A DNA stretch of 12,758 nt from CAYGUK01 sp964352985 (GTDB taxonomy: Bacteria; Pseudomonadota; Gammaproteobacteria; JAHCLG01): positions 1 through 12,758 of the forward strand of contig CAYGUK010000109.1 of NCBI GenBank assembly GCA_964352985.1, in the 5' to 3' direction. Below are positions 1 to 8,200 of the stretch, in pieces. A model generated the notes under the pieces. The model saw only the letters and a program-made list of their open reading frames with translations, had not been told where the DNA came from and ran no database searches. Numbering within the stretch: the stretch's first letter is position 1; each line of letters begins with the position of its first letter. Made by a program: the position numbers and the translations under genes.

Positions 1-37
1 GGACTGCAATAAATCAGAAGTATACAAAATTTATGGT

Positions 38-322
38 TTAGGGACACGCCCTAGTCGTCACTTTATTTTTTGTACCCGTATTTGTATCATGCCAATAACT
101 ATCACAAAGATGCAATCCAGAATCCACTGCTCCGACAATATCTTCTGCAAGACTTTCATGACGCAACTCTTCTTGAACACTTAACAAAATAATATCCGCA
201 TCACCACATTGATCTATTAATTTTTTGCGATCTGCATCTGACAGCGGTTTTGATCCTGCGTTGACAGTGATTACAGCAATTTTTAACTGTTGAGTTGGTT
301 GTAAATCTTCTGGATTAATCAT
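38..322 (-). CDS. Short protein resembling the N-terminus of an endonuclease/exonuclease/phosphatase (EEP) domain, probably truncated
   Basis: A 94-residue protein if ATG at 320-322 is the start. The frame opens at a TTG four codons earlier, but a GAG core at 330-332 sits 7 nt before the ATG, so I prefer the ATG. After a short polar leader comes a beta strand LKIAVITVNAG, then SKPLSDADRKKLIDQ, then DADIILLSVQEE. This order (strand ending in N, about 30 residues, then DI-hydrophobic-QE) is how EEP-fold enzymes such as inositol 5-phosphatases and DNase I-like nucleases begin, the N and E being metal-site residues. The rest of such a domain (usually 250-300 residues) is missing: the frame stops at 38-40, while another minus frame stays open to the window edge. 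It may be a frameshifted or decayed enzyme, or a genuine small protein. Family resemblance is by eye and modest. Confidence 0.5.
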   Translation of the reverse strand: MINPEDLQPTQQLKIAVITVNAGSKPLSDADRKKLIDQCGDADIILLSVQEELRHESLAEDIVGAVDSGLHLCDSYWHDTNTGTKNKVTTRACP

Positions 323-613
323 GTGTGTTCTCAATCTCTGTTATTTTTTTATTTTGATAATGAATTCATTACCTTTTCTTTAAGAATAGACTATTTTGTC
401 AAGTTTGCATGAACTGACACAAAGAAAGCACACTAACTAATTGATTTTTAGATAATTAGTAATAGCTAATTTACAACCTTTTGTTTTAACAAGTTTGAAA
501 TTACATATAAGGCATTTTTCTTTCTTCTAAAAAGATTAAATTGTAGTACTACATTAATTCCGTAAAATTAACCAGTATTGCTTTTTTTTCAATATCTGTA
601 AAAATCTATCTAG

Positions 614-686
614 TTTCACCCTCAATTTTTCAAGGAATTATATCGGAGAGTTATTTTTTTTTTATCAAGTTATGATAAGGGTGAAA
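614..686. promoter_or_regulatory. Two overlapping dyads upstream of the small membrane-protein gene (operator candidate)
   Basis: TTTCACCCT at 614-622 is repeated in exact inverse as AGGGTGAAA at 678-686. Between them a perfect dyad TTATCA-N5-TGATAA lies at 662-678, abutting the right arm. The right arm overlaps the position of the -35 for the -10 at 705-710. This layout is what a regulator-bound operator would look like, but no regulator is identified and AT-rich DNA yields chance dyads. Confidence 0.3.
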
Positions 687-710
687 ATTTTTATAGTTTA
701 TTAATATAAT
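682..710 (+). promoter_or_regulatory. Candidate sigma-70 promoter for the gene at 730
   Basis: A consensus TATAAT occurs at 705-710, 19 bp before the start codon. Seventeen bases upstream is TGAAAA (682-687), a weak -35 match. The resulting leader would be about a dozen nucleotides. Confidence 0.35.
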
Positions 711-729
711 TAATTTAAGAGCGAGCGAA

Positions 730-1011
730 ATGTTTAGCGATTATTTTTTACCATTCAATAAAAATACATTTATTACACTAACTGCTGGTGCCACAGGACT
801 TGCCTATATGACTTCTGAGCATTTTAAAGAAAATGCTGGAGATATTATTTCATCCGGCTGTTCTTCTTTATTAAATAATTCTGCGAATTTATTATCGTAT
901 ATCCCTCAAATCCCCCTTTATGCAGGACCTGTAATTGTTTTATCACTCTTAGGTGCTGCAGCGATTCTCGATACTTGTGCGGCGAACAAAGTAAAAACAC
1001 TAAAGCGTTAA
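730..1011 (+). CDS. Small hypothetical membrane protein, 93 residues
   Basis: I do not recognise a family. The ATG at 730 is preceded by the purine-rich stretch AAGAGCGAGCGAA, a weak ribosome site. Residues about 61-83 form one clear hydrophobic segment (PLYAGPVIVLSLLGAAAIL), flanked C-terminally by the basic tail NKVKTLKR, so a membrane helix with a cytoplasmic C-terminus is likely. A second, weaker hydrophobic stretch at 13-27 could be another helix, giving a hairpin. Two cysteines (44 and 83) are present. There is no signal-peptidase site. It stands alone between an opposite-strand neighbour upstream and a convergent gene downstream (167 bp), so context gives no function. Existence is supported by the -10 box, ATG and composition; function is unknown. 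Confidence 0.55.
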   Translation: MFSDYFLPFNKNTFITLTAGATGLAYMTSEHFKENAGDIISSGCSSLLNNSANLLSYIPQIPLYAGPVIVLSLLGAAAILDTCAANKVKTLKR

Positions 1012-1178
1012 ATGTGAAAATCATTTCATACAACCAGAGTTAGGCAATGTCATCACAAAAAACTACAAGCTCAATTTACTCAACAACATTAATACAAACA
1101 AGCTAAATTATGTTGTGGTTGTTTTCCTAAAAGACTTAGATAGTGAAAACAAAAAATAATTATAATCTTATTCAACCA

Positions 1179-3335
1179 CTAAGATGAATATCTCAATGTT
1201 GCGCTAGGACCAGTATTTGGCATGGTAAAATGCTCATCGACATTCATTCTTTTGAGATATTGATTTATTTTAGGCAGGAGAAAACTATCATAGAATGTAT
1301 AGAGTTCAGGCAAATTATCTTGTAACCAGGGCATCACAAAATCAGGACCAATTTCCAATATCGATTGCAATAAATGTGCGACTAATTCACAACTTTGTTG
1401 TGATTCACTATAATGATCAAAGAAACAATTATAAAGAATTTTGATTAATTTAACTTCTTCATATTCTAATTCAGGAAAATCAGCGGCAGCGAGACCAGAT
1501 AAAATCGCTATTTTGTCTTCTCCAATAATACGCCGCAATCTCCATTCCGTGGCGACCACAATTTTTTGATACTCTTTAGCATTTAATACATCATCTTTCG
1601 AAAAAGGATTCGCATCAAAATTAAAAACTTCGAGCATTGCAAAATGTATTAACTCATGGAAGATGACACCTGCCGTTTCGACAATACTCATTTCATTTTT
1701 TCTAGCAAAAACCGCATTCTTCAGGTGATAAACACCATTTAAATTTTCCATATTTTTAGCTTGGCTTAGTTTTACTAATGTCTTATCAACGGTGAGAAAT
1801 ATTTTTAAGCGTTTATCAGGTTTAGCAGAAAGTTTTTTACAGTAATCATGTTTACCTATCGAAGCTAACGCAATCACATGAAAAAAAGGTTGTAGTTCCA
1901 TTTGATGGTAATTTACAGACATGAATTCCATTACTCTCGCACCAAATCGTTTGTCTTCGCAATACACTACAGAAGTTATCGCTTGCATCGGCGTTGGATG
2001 TTCGCCAAATCTAGTTGATAAATTTAAGAGGCTGCCTTTTTTTACCATTTGGAATTTATGATAGCGACGATATTGTTTAAAAAAACGATCACTTAATCCT
2101 AAATCCAAAATTCGGCGATCTGTTAGAATCTCCGCTGCTATCCTATCAAAGTCTACATTTGTGCGCGATAAATATGAGAATAGTAATTGCAAACGCATTT
2201 CTGGTATACCTTGTTTATTCTCTCTTGTCATTTTCGGCAATAAACGTCTTGCAAGATCATAATTCTCTTCAACTAACGCAACATCCAAAGCATGATTTCC
2301 ATCAGTGTCAACATAATTTGGATTGTATAAAACTTTATTTAATCGATGTGGTGTTAAATTAGGTTTGCGAGATTGATAGCTCAATAAAAAATCAACAATT
2401 TCTAATTTTTTTCTAGAAATAGCATAATTTAATATATGCGCTAAATCTCTATCGGTAATATTATAAGGTAAAAATTGATGTAGATATAATAATTGATCCT
2501 GATCATTTTGAGCGATGGCCTCATAACACGCACAAAGCCAACCTCGTTTGATGGCGGCAATCGTAATAGTCGAAAAACGATCCGTTTCTCGCTTAGATAA
2601 TACCCTACAGCAATTAAAATATTGTTTGTCTATAAATTCGCAAATCGCCGTTTTTCTTTGATCTAATGCCAGGTGAAAAATATTATTATAATCGCCACAA
2701 TGTTCATAAAGCGTAAACATGGGGCGATTTCTTGCTGTTTTTTGTGATAACAAAATAGCGATCATTTCTCGAGAAGGTTCTGGATTTTGCAATAGAACGC
2801 GATTAATTAATTCAAAGCGTTCCGTTCTTGACACACCATCCGGGATATTTTGAATTAATGACAAAAGCAGAGCCTCGAGATTTTCTCCAAAATTATCTAG
2901 AATTAAATTAACCGCTTTTAACCATAGATTGGGACCATAGAGAGTAACATGACTAAACATATTAATCGTTGTGATTACTTCATTGATTAAATTCGTGTTC
3001 CCAATTTTAATAGCTCTTTCTAAAAATAAATCTAGGAAAACATTAATTTTATTTTTATTTCTGCGGATCTGATACTTATCATGTATATTGTGTGCGGAAT
3101 TAAACAACAATGATTTAGAATTTGGTATTATTTGGATTATTTTTTTTCGTAATAAACTCCAGCACGTTTTATCATCAGGCGTATTTTGTAAACGTAAAAA
3201 TATTTCAGAAAGACTTTTCGGTTGAATATCAGGTAAAACTAATTTAATTTCTGATTGAACATTTCTTAAAGAATCTTCTTTGGGAGGTTGCCGCCGGAGC
3301 TGGTTAGGAGGTTTACGTGTTATTGAAGTTGGCAT
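1179..3335 (-). CDS. Ankyrin-repeat-type protein with a C-terminal HExxH zinc-metalloprotease motif; candidate secreted effector
   Basis: A 718-residue protein with no signal peptide or membrane segment. Residues 1-20 are basic and proline-rich. The region about 100-390 is helical with degenerate ankyrin-like units: NIFHLALDQRKTAICEFI near 219, HILNYAISRKKLEIVDFLL near 300, and the clearest, DTDGNHALDVALVEENYDLA at 343-362. Residues 510-655 look like a separate zincin-type domain: a hydrophobic helix leads into HELIH at 560-564, the HExxH zinc site, and 86 residues later SCELVAHLLQ offers E650 (or E644) as a gluzincin-style third ligand. Known: ankyrin repeats bind proteins and HExxH with a distal Glu defines gluzincin peptidases. 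Inference: the ankyrin part selects a host target and the C-terminal part cleaves it, after delivery by a type IV secretion system. The gene is monocistronic. It could be catalytically dead; I cannot name a homologue. Confidence 0.75.
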   Translation of the reverse strand: MPTSITRKPPNQLRRQPPKEDSLRNVQSEIKLVLPDIQPKSLSEIFLRLQNTPDDKTCWSLLRKKIIQIIPNSKSLLFNSAHNIHDKYQIRRNKNKINVFLDLFLERAIKIGNTNLINEVITTINMFSHVTLYGPNLWLKAVNLILDNFGENLEALLLSLIQNIPDGVSRTERFELINRVLLQNPEPSREMIAILLSQKTARNRPMFTLYEHCGDYNNIFHLALDQRKTAICEFIDKQYFNCCRVLSKRETDRFSTITIAAIKRGWLCACYEAIAQNDQDQLLYLHQFLPYNITDRDLAHILNYAISRKKLEIVDFLLSYQSRKPNLTPHRLNKVLYNPNYVDTDGNHALDVALVEENYDLARRLLPKMTRENKQGIPEMRLQLLFSYLSRTNVDFDRIAAEILTDRRILDLGLSDRFFKQYRRYHKFQMVKKGSLLNLSTRFGEHPTPMQAITSVVYCEDKRFGARVMEFMSVNYHQMELQPFFHVIALASIGKHDYCKKLSAKPDKRLKIFLTVDKTLVKLSQAKNMENLNGVYHLKNAVFARKNEMSIVETAGVIFHELIHFAMLEVFNFDANPFSKDDVLNAKEYQKIVVATEWRLRRIIGEDKIAILSGLAAADFPELEYEEVKLIKILYNCFFDHYSESQQSCELVAHLLQSILEIGPDFVMPWLQDNLPELYTFYDSFLLPKINQYLKRMNVDEHFTMPNTGPSATLRYSS

Positions 3336-3379
3336 AGCTTAGTTATTTTTGTTCATTATACCGGGTAAAATGAGGCGTT

Positions 3380-3408
3380 ATTATACAATTTTGTTCAAAA
3401 AAAAACAA
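3380..3408 (-). promoter_or_regulatory. Candidate promoter for the ankyrin/metalloprotease gene
   Basis: On the minus strand TTGTTT (3403-3408) is followed after exactly 17 bp by a consensus TATAAT (3380-3385), 45 bp before the start codon at 3335. A second minus-strand TATAAT at 3355-3360 lies closer but has no good -35. The spacer is shared with the divergent gene at 3498. Confidence 0.4.
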
Positions 3409-3497
3409 TCAAAAACTACGGTTGTTCTCAAAAACTAAGCAGGCTAACCTTGCAACGTCTGCCTTTAAATTTTTGAAAATATACTGGAGAATATAGT

Positions 3498-3875
3498 ATG
3501 AAAAAAATGATATCTTGCTTAATTATTTTTATGGGATTTTCTTTCGCGTTAACTGCAAACGCCTACACCATCATCTTAAAAAATAAACCGAAAAAACTTG
3601 ATCATATTGACGTTGTGGTAAAATTAATTTCACAATGTAAAACAGTAAATGGTACTGAAATATGTGGCAGCAAAAGTGGCTTTAGCACTAACGATGTGGT
3701 TGCATCTCAAATTCCAATGTTTATTTCGTTGTTAGAAGAGGATTTAGGTTCAACCGTCTACCAAAATAACACGACGACAAAAGAACAATCTTTTATTTCT
3801 ATTTCTTACAATAGCCACGATTTACATCGCGTGAATTTAGCAGGTTTATCACCAAATAGTAATTTAGTTTTCTAA
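3498..3875 (+). CDS. Small exported protein with Sec signal peptide, function unknown
   Basis: A 125-residue protein. The N-terminus is a textbook Sec signal: MKK, a hydrophobic core (residues 4-19), then ALTANA, with predicted cleavage after Ala22 (ANA|YT). The mature part is about 103 residues, rich in beta-prone and Ser/Asn/Thr residues. It holds two cysteines (47 and 56) spaced to form a small disulphide loop once exported to the periplasm or beyond. The start is well supported: ATG follows GGAG (3484-3487) at about 10 nt. The gene stands alone, divergent from the metalloprotease gene, with a terminator directly after the stop. I do not recognise a family; a periplasmic or secreted small protein is as far as the sequence goes. 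Confidence 0.75.
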   Translation: MKKMISCLIIFMGFSFALTANAYTIILKNKPKKLDHIDVVVKLISQCKTVNGTEICGSKSGFSTNDVVASQIPMFISLLEEDLGSTVYQNNTTTKEQSFISISYNSHDLHRVNLAGLSPNSNLVF

Positions 3876-3886
3876 CATTACTCGAT

Positions 3887-3928
3887 AAATTACGGGGTTT
3901 TTAAAATAGAAAACTCCGTAATTTTCTG
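3887..3928 (+). terminator. Rho-independent terminator after the exported-protein gene
   Basis: Arms of 15 bp at 3887-3901 and 3910-3924 pair fully apart from one G-T wobble, closing an 8-nt loop, followed by a short T-rich tail. It begins 11 bp after the stop at 3875. The AT-rich outer stem gives T-runs in both directions, but nothing convergent lies nearby. Confidence 0.8.
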
Positions 3929-4091
3929 CTGATCATGTCTGAAAAATTTTCCCCATCTTAATTTAATAGTCAACGCTTAACTTCTTGTTATTTATTGTTA
4001 AGCCTAAATTAACTGTAGAAAGTTTGTGCGCGCTTTATCAATAATTTTGATATCTTGCAATATCTAATTTACTTTTCGAGAAATTTAATTC

Positions 4092-4471
4092 ATGTTTACC
4101 CATAGTGATAAATCAAAACAAAATAATGGCCACAACTAACAGCTTATCAAGCACTACAAAAATCAGCTTTAATTACGCTTTTGAATATTAGTAAACAAAA
4201 TCCACCTCCTTTTGGCTATAGTAATTATGAAGATCGTAAGAATGTTCATATTGACCTTTCTATGTATTCTTTTAGGGATATCCCTGCAAATATTTTAAAG
4301 AAATCTTTTGATTCAGTCGGAATGAAACTAAATGAGGATTATAGATATAGCAATGGCTTTAGTAGTAGTTTTCAAATTCTAGCAACCCCAGAAAGACTAA
4401 TGAAATTAGCAGCTAATCTTAATCAACATGAAGAAAAACAATCACCTAGAATGAAGAGCAGAAGTTCATAA
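4092..4471 (+). pseudogene. Orphan gene with an apparent single frameshift (N-part 4092-4139, main frame 4127-4471)
   Basis: The obvious open frame runs to 4471 and encodes a 96-residue polar protein only if a TTG at 4181 is used, which has no ribosome site. That frame is open upstream to 4127 (after a stop at 4124-4126) and reads as normal protein there (QLTAYQALQKSALITLLN). An ATG at 4092, preceded by GAGA (4078-4081), starts another frame (MFTHSDKSKQNNGHN) that stops at 4137-4139. Joining the two by a one-base change between 4127 and 4138 gives a continuous protein of about 126 residues with an ATG start. This may be a recent inactivating mutation, a sequencing error, or conceivably recoding. 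The family is unknown: N-terminus polar, middle with an alternating strand (VHIDLSMYSF), C-terminus charged and ending MKSRSS. No neighbour suggests a role. Confidence 0.5.
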
Positions 4472-4501
4472 TTTAAAATTGAAAATCACATGAATATTTT
4501 A

Positions 4502-4509
4502 ATTAATTT
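4502..4509. repeat. Target-site duplication of MITE copy 1, left
   Basis: ATTAATTT here matches 4680-4687 exactly; these 8 bp abut the element ends with no gap. Confidence 0.85.
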
Positions 4510-4679
4510 GTCACTATTCCCCAAATTTAAGCAAAAACGTAGAAACACTGAAAAGAACAGACTTTCCTTACGCGATGGGGATTCTTAAGGGGAGAATCGC
4601 TTAAGTGCTGTTAGCCTGAGTTTGCCAGGTTATGCAGTATTATCAGGGTCACTATTTAGCATTTATGCAGAATAGTGAC
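4510..4679 (+). mobile_element. MITE copy 1 (170 bp) with terminal inverted repeats and 8-bp target duplication
   Basis: The ends are GTCACTATTC (4510-4519) and its exact inverse GAATAGTGAC (4670-4679). The flanks are the direct repeat ATTAATTT at 4502-4509 and 4680-4687, a target-site duplication. The same sequence recurs inverted at 9650-9829 and again from 12705. It has no coding capacity, so it must be moved by a transposase encoded elsewhere. The right end is itself a hairpin: a second copy of the end motif at 4648 faces the terminal one, giving a 32-bp imperfect palindrome (4648-4679). Compared with copy 2 it has lost one arm of the central palindrome near 4595-4605. It lies between the frameshifted orphan gene and the 3' end of the adhesin gene, where its hairpins could serve as a terminator. 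Confidence 0.9.
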
Positions 4680-4687
4680 ATTAATTT
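4680..4687. repeat. Target-site duplication of MITE copy 1, right
   Basis: Second copy of ATTAATTT, immediately after the terminal GTGAC of the element. Confidence 0.85.
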
Positions 4688-4718
4688 TATTTTCGAGCAG
4701 TGGTTTTATTTTACCTGA

Positions 4719-5231
4719 TTAATTTACTTCTAAATAAGTAAAACTTGCATCAGCCACCTCAAACTGATTTCCATTGGCAGTATAATAATAACTACTCCCA
4801 AAAACGGTGACATCGTGTTGCTGATAGCTTTGTTGATTACTTTGTAAATTAATTCCATTGATAATGGTATCTGATAAATGGGTCAATTCTTCTTGTTCAC
4901 TTATCCCATTTTGATTTTTATCTTGCCATAAATAAAAATCATTCCACAAGAGATCATCCATATCAAATTGATTATTTTGGTTAGAATCAAAAGCCCGCAA
5001 TCCTTCAAGATCTGTTTTCGCATTTTTATCATAATGAGTAAACGCGATTTCTTTGACTGAATTAATGATTCCATTATGATCATAATCAAAAGCTAAAATA
5101 GCATCATTCGCACTAGCCCAAGCCGTTAATTCTTTAACACCATCATCATCAACATCAAAATAAACTTGGCTATCTTTGAGTGATGTAAATTGAATGCCAT
5201 CCCCTGTTAAATCTAAGACAATAGGCGGTAC
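4719..5231 (-). other. C-terminal calcium-binding module of the adhesin
   Basis: Opens with PPIVLDLTGDG, followed by about five Asp-rich loops of EF-hand/dockerin type (DVDDDGVKE, DYDHNGIINS, DSNQNNQFDMDDL, DKNQNGISEQEEL). This block is common near the C-terminus of large secreted repeat proteins. It ends about 40 residues later without a classic RTX repeat. Confidence 0.7.
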
Positions 5232-8200
5232 GGTATTGAGTGTTAAATCGACATTGGAAAAATTTGACGTATCATAACCATCTGTCACTTGGATAATATT
5301 GGCAAAATTTTCTGAAAAATTTTGTGCCGTGATATCATACAGAAATTGAATATCAGTCGCCGATAAAGTTTCATTATAAATTCGACCTTCATCAATCGCC
5401 CCATTAAAATAATAATTCGCCGCAGAATTTCCGTCATGATAAAGTGAATTACCATCAGAACGGCCAATATTTACTGCGCCACTATGCGCCCATAAACCCG
5501 AAGCGGTATTTACTGAATCAACAAAATTGCCATCAAAATACATCGTTAATGTTGTGGTCGCATGATCTAATGTTAACGCCACATGATGCCAATTATTATC
5601 GACAACATCAGCAATCGTTAACCAATCACCAGCCCAACCACTTTCAGCACCAGGCGTATTCCAACCACCAACATATAAATCATCGTCTTCGGTATAAATA
5701 TTTAATCCTCTTGTTTGCGCACCTTGTTCAAAAATAACATGACGTCCTGTTGTATCATTTGATTGAAACCAAAATGAAAGTGTCTTTTCAGTATAAGGTG
5801 GTGAACCTGCATTTAAGATATTAATATCTGTTGAATTCGCAATACTTAAATAATCACCTGTACCATCTAAATTTAGCGCGCTGCCCATAATACCATTTGC
5901 GAGTAATTGCGCATTACCTTGTAATGTCCCATTATCATTATTCGTTCCATTAGGTGCATTATCTAGCGTATTTCCATCGAAATGCCAATAACTCACTAAG
6001 TCACCATTAAATTGATATGAATAACTCCCATCTGCATTAACTGTTAAATCACCATAAACGCCGTTATAAACACCTGGCGTATTAATTTGTAAAGAATCAC
6101 TATCAGGATCAGTATCATTCGTGAGTAAATTACCACTCACAGTTCCCATGCTAGCGCTGACAACATCACTAATTTGACTATCATCAATGGCAATTGGTGC
6201 GTGATTATTTTTTGTAATGGTAATCGTAACATCCGCAGCTAATGAAGGATCAGCACCATCGGTTGCTTGATAAATTCCAACAAAAGTATCGTTAATATCA
6301 CCGTTACCAATATCATATAAAAATTGAATTTCTGCTTGTGTTAAAACACTGTTATAAATTCTCGCATCATCGAGATAACCTTGATAATAATTTGTCGCGC
6401 CACTTGAACCATCATGATATTTAATGGTTCCTTCAGAAACACCAAAATTAATATCACCAGTGTGATCCCATAACCCTGATCCAACATCCGTACCAATTGA
6501 AACACCATTTAAATACGCTTCAAACGCATCCGCTTGAACCACGTTTGTACCATCCAACACAAGTGTTGCGTGATACCAGGTATTTGCTAAAACAGCGACA
6601 CTTAAAAAACTGCCTGCCCATCCGCTTTCTGCTGTATTCCATCCACCAAAATATAATTGGCCATTATCAATATAAATATCTAATCCGCGAGTATTTCCGC
6701 CTTCTTCAAATAACACTTGTCTTGGAATCGTATTATCAACATTAAACCAAAATGAAATTGTTCTTTCGGTAAAAGAAGGATTGCCATCAGGGGTTTTATC
6801 ATTAATATCATGCGAATTTCCAATATCAATTTTATCGCCGGTACCATCAAAATAAACAGCGCCTCTAATTATTCCATTCGACACAAAATTAGTATTGCCT
6901 TGTAAACTGCCATTATCTGCTGTCGTCCCATTTGGCGCAGTATCAAATGCCGTCGTACCCGATATTTCATCAAAAGCATAATACGCATCTAAATTAGTGG
7001 TATTTAATGAATAGGAATAACTCCCATCGTTATTTATCGTTAATGTGCCATATTGACCAACGTGAACGCCAGGATTAAATACTGTTAACGGATCGTTTTC
7101 GATATCTGAATCATTACTTAATACGTTGCCAGTGATGGCTGTGTAATTTCCAATAAATATAGTGTTAGTATCATTCACAACATCAGGTGGATCATTCACA
7201 GGATTAACCGTGACAACAATATTGTCGACCACGACACTGCTATCACTATTTGCACTTTCTGTTGCGGTTGCCGTCACCGTTAAATTAAAATTGGAAAAAT
7301 CATTTAGTGGTGGCGTAATTGTTAATGTCGCTAAATTCCATGATGCAATATCGATACTTTGATTGCCAAAACTGCCGATAAAATTATTGACGCCATCACT
7401 TAATGTCGCACCGATTGGAATTTGATCGAGNNNNNNNNNNNNNNNNNNNNNNNNNNNNNNNNNNNNNNNNNNNNNNNNNNNNNNNNNNNNNNNNNNNNNN
7501 NNNNNNNNNNNNNNNNNNNNNNNNNNNNNNCAATAGCCGTATCTTCATTTCCGGTGCTGTTATTAACGGTTAAATTTGGGGTATCGGCCACCGCATCGAC
7601 GGTGACATTTAATAACTGTGAATTAAGCGCGATATCACCGTTGGCTGATTCTTGACTGGTCGCGCTCACTAATAAAATAAAATTTTGATCGCTATTTGTC
7701 GGTGGCGTAATCGTTAACGCGCCTAAATTCCAACTGGTGATATCGACCAATTGATTACCCAGACTTGCGATAAAATTATTGACGCCATCACTTAATGTCG
7801 CACCGATTGGAATTTGATCGAGAGTGAGCGTTAATGTTTCTGACCCATCCGTATCAACTAAGGAACTCGCTATCGTTAACGCAATAGCCGTATCTTCATT
7901 TCCGGTGCTGTTATTAACGGTTAAATTTGGGGTATCAACTACAGCATCTACAGTGATATTAAGCGCTTTAGAATTTTGCTGGGTATCACCATTTGCAATT
8001 TCTAAACTTGTTGTAATTATTAATAATGTAAAGTCTACATCACTGTGTTGTGGTGGCGTAATCGCTAACGATGTAAGGTTCCACAAAGTCACATCAACTA
8101 ATTGATTTCCAGCGCTTGCTATAAATTGATTCGTGCCATCACTCAACTTTGCATTGATTGGGATTTGTTCAATCCAGAGGCTAAGTGTTTCAGAGCTATC

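Larger units (their letters stand above)
335..729. other. AT-rich divergent intergenic region
   Basis: About 395 bp with no coding frame I can support. It separates the divergent genes at 322 and 730, so it should carry both promoters. Visible signals are a consensus TTGACA on the minus strand at 397-402 without a convincing -10 partner, a perfect 12-bp palindrome TGTAGTACTACA at 542-553, an inverted pair ACTAATT/AATTAGT at 436-442 and 454-460, a T-rich run near 651-663, and the dyads listed separately at 614-686. Confidence 0.5.

Noticed and set aside
397..402. Promoter for the EEP-like gene based on minus-strand TTGACA
   Set aside because: No acceptable -10 hexamer at 16-18 bp; kept only as a note in the intergenic entry.
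1047..1106. Tiny frame MSSQKTTSSIYSTTLIQTS on the plus strand
   Set aside because: Only 19 codons, no clear ribosome site, and polar low-complexity content expected in AT-rich spacer.
5444..5737. Open frames on the strand opposite the adhesin gene (also 6497-6745 and 7824-8105)
   Set aside because: They mirror Asn/Thr/Asp-rich codons of the real gene, lack ribosome sites, and show His/Asn/Gln-rich or repeat-derived composition.
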